Source: a candidate division WWE3 bacterium RIFOXYD1_FULL_39_9 (lineage in GTDB: Bacteria; Patescibacteriota; WWE3; UBA101185; UBA10185). Taken from it: 5,853 nucleotides of DNA. Below, one piece after another: positions 4,817 through 5,853 of this stretch (position 1 is its first letter; every line of letters starts with the position of its first letter). The notes under the pieces are model-generated. The model searched no databases, had not been told where the DNA came from, and was given only the letters and a program-made list of their open reading frames with translations. The stretch lies in the NCBI GenBank assembly GCA_001773295.1, contig MEWG01000005.1, positions 1,200 through 7,052 of the forward strand, written 5' to 3'. The position numbers and the translations under genes are program-made.

Positions 4817-5746
4817 ATGAACACACAAACATTTATAGGATTTCGTGAAGCAGTAAAAAAGGCATTTGACCTTTCTTTTGTAAATCAGAATCTTGGCTAC
4901 TACGTAAAAGTTATTTTGCTTGTAAACGTAATTTTTGCGTTAGTTGCAGGTATATTTATGGTGCCATTATTTTTTGTGCAGGCAAAAACATCTGTTGATA
5001 GGGCGAATTCGTTCACCAGCTCGTTTAATACCAATCAACAATTAAAAATTGACGAGCTTAATGCTGTAGAAAACCTCTCAGACGGGACGTTTACACCGGA
5101 CGATTTTACTCAGCCAACTCAAAACACAACTTTTGACACGGCATACTCTTCAAACTACGAATCAAGCACACCTTTCGTACTTATCGCAACTTTAGTCGGC
5201 ATGGTTGTCGCATTTGTTGTAGCCATGATGCAGTACAATGTTTCAATCATGACGGCATTAAACATTTATAACAGTAATCTGGCCGGCATAAAAGGTATGC
5301 TCAAAACAGCTCTTTTCAGAAGCTTGAGCATGTTCTTCCTGCTAGTCGTTTATGGTTTAGTGATTCTTATTGGATTGTTATTGTTCATAATTCCAGGAAT
5401 TGTATTTGCTGTGAGATTTGGTTTTGCTCCTTATGTCATGTTGGATGAAAACAAGGGGGCACTTGCATCAATGAAGGAAAGCTGGAGACTTGTAAAAGGT
5501 AACACGCTTAATGTCTACCTTAAGTTGATTGGTTTCACAATAACAATATGGTTTCTTGCACTTCTACTTAGCCCTGTTTTAGCGTTAGGTATGTACACTG
5601 GAATCTCGGCATTACTTCTGTTCATAGGTCAGCTTGTCTTTATGTTGTTCAGCGTGGTGCTATATAAGGATCTTAAGAGGATTAAAACTGCACCAGAGCC
5701 GTTTGCAACCCCACAGGTAACGCCAGAAACTGTAGCTACGTTATAA
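4817..5746 (+). CDS. multi-pass membrane protein, GPDPase-membrane/DUF975-like
   Basis: This is a 309-residue integral membrane protein. An amphipathic N-terminus (GFREAVKKAFDL) leads into hydrophobic segments at about 31-55, 119-140, 171-198, 233-258 and 261-283. The core (about 183-230), with LLFIIPGIVFAVRF, APYVMLDENKG and MKESWRLVKGN, is the signature of the widespread family of glycerophosphodiester phosphodiesterase membrane-domain, YciC and DUF975-type proteins, common in Patescibacteria and of unclear biochemical role. A polar loop of about 60 residues (57-118), rich in Ser, Thr, Asn and Gln, separates the first two helices and probably lies outside the membrane. The C-terminus is a short Pro/Thr-rich tail after a basic KDLKRIK. 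No catalytic residues are visible. It follows the Nramp-like gene by 83 nt but a terminator lies between them, so co-transcription is doubtful. Confidence 0.82.
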   Translation: MNTQTFIGFREAVKKAFDLSFVNQNLGYYVKVILLVNVIFALVAGIFMVPLFFVQAKTSVDRANSFTSSFNTNQQLKIDELNAVENLSDGTFTPDDFTQPTQNTTFDTAYSSNYESSTPFVLIATLVGMVVAFVVAMMQYNVSIMTALNIYNSNLAGIKGMLKTALFRSLSMFFLLVVYGLVILIGLLLFIIPGIVFAVRFGFAPYVMLDENKGALASMKESWRLVKGNTLNVYLKLIGFTITIWFLALLLSPVLALGMYTGISALLLFIGQLVFMLFSVVLYKDLKRIKTAPEPFATPQVTPETVATL

Positions 5747-5766
5747 GGGCATTTCCGCACCGAAAA

Positions 5767-5775
5767 TGATAGAAT
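5767..5775 (+). promoter_or_regulatory. extended -10 promoter, probably of the tRNA
   Basis: TGA precedes TAGAAT (5770-5775, 5 of 6). The predicted start at about 5782 would give the tRNA a 54-nt 5' leader to be removed by RNase P. No good -35 was seen. Confidence 0.5.
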
Positions 5776-5792
5776 GTATTGGTTTCGGTCGG

Positions 5793-5820
5793 CGGGGTGT
5801 GAGCGTTGCTTCACCCACGA
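5793..5820 (+). repeat. partial copy of the tRNA 5' end folding as an acceptor-like hairpin
   Basis: CGGGGTGT followed by GAGCGTTG (5793-5808) resembles the tRNA start at 5836 (CGGGGTGT then AGCGCAGTTG), 43 nt downstream. GGGTG (5795-5799) pairs with CACCC (5812-5816), and AGC (5802-5804) pairs with GCT (5808-5810), so the leader can form a stem that mimics the tRNA acceptor arm. Confidence 0.45.
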
Positions 5821-5835
5821 CTCACGTTCGTTCGT

Positions 5836-5853
5836 CGGGGTGTAGCGCAGTTG
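5836..5853 (+). tRNA. 5' end of a tRNA, probably tRNA-Pro, cut by the window edge
   Basis: CGGGGTG (5836-5842) fits a 7-nt acceptor strand, then U8 A9 (5843-5844), a D-stem GCGC (5845-5848) and A14 G15 U U G, the start of the D-loop. This spacing is exactly that of a canonical tRNA. A C at position 1 is typical of tRNA-Pro, many of which begin CGGG or CGGT. The anticodon lies outside the window, so the identity is inferred. Confidence 0.7.

Noticed and set aside
5750..5768. Short hairpin just after the membrane protein gene as a terminator
   Set aside because: Six pairs with a bulge and no T tract; it also overlaps the better-supported extended -10 before the tRNA.
1..5853. Mobile element, CRISPR array, toxin-antitoxin pair or phage gene
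   Set aside because: No transposase or integrase motifs, no regularly spaced repeats and no terminal inverted repeats with target duplications were seen. The 80-residue gene alone is not enough to propose a toxin-antitoxin system.

Overview
The window looks like chromosome from a small-genome uncultured bacterium of the Candidate Phyla Radiation / Patescibacteria, possibly a Microgenomates-type lineage. This is an inference from AT-rich composition, very tight gene packing, short divergent versions of housekeeping proteins, and a membrane protein of a style common in those genomes. UGA is used as a stop (it ends truB), which argues against the SR1/Gracilibacteria genetic code. No transposase, integrase, phage gene or CRISPR array was seen.

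Layout. Positions 1-153 are mostly intergenic, with a possible minus-strand gene start at 35. uppS (undecaprenyl diphosphate synthase) runs on the plus strand to 873. It converges on a minus-strand cluster: truB (tRNA pseudouridine-55 synthase, from 2287), a 120-residue coiled-coil protein, and a 27-residue Lys/Arg-rich peptide (946-1029). Diverging from truB across only 22 bp is a plus-strand gene that aligns almost without gaps to the NpmA/KamB family of 16S rRNA m1A1408 methyltransferases, the aminoglycoside-resistance type. Next comes an 80-residue orphan protein with its own promoter, a canonical Shine-Dalgarno and a long 3' hairpin. After that are an Nramp-superfamily transporter lacking the usual metal-binding motifs, a multi-pass membrane protein of the GPDPase-membrane/DUF975-like kind, and the first 18 nt of a tRNA (probably tRNA-Pro) cut by the window edge.

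How it works together. The central block (truB, the rRNA methyltransferase and a tiny basic peptide that could bind RNA) is biased towards translation. The flanks serve the cell envelope and transport (uppS, Nramp-like, membrane protein).

The most striking non-coding theme is promoter placement. Most genes have no Shine-Dalgarno but carry an extended -10 (TGN plus a TATAAT-like hexamer), or a -35/-10 pair, whose predicted transcription start falls on or within about 3 nt of the start codon. This suggests widespread leaderless transcription. At truB and the methyltransferase the two divergent -10 boxes overlap, so the two leaderless genes should compete for one promoter site. The 80-residue gene is the clear exception, with a normal leader and ribosome binding site.
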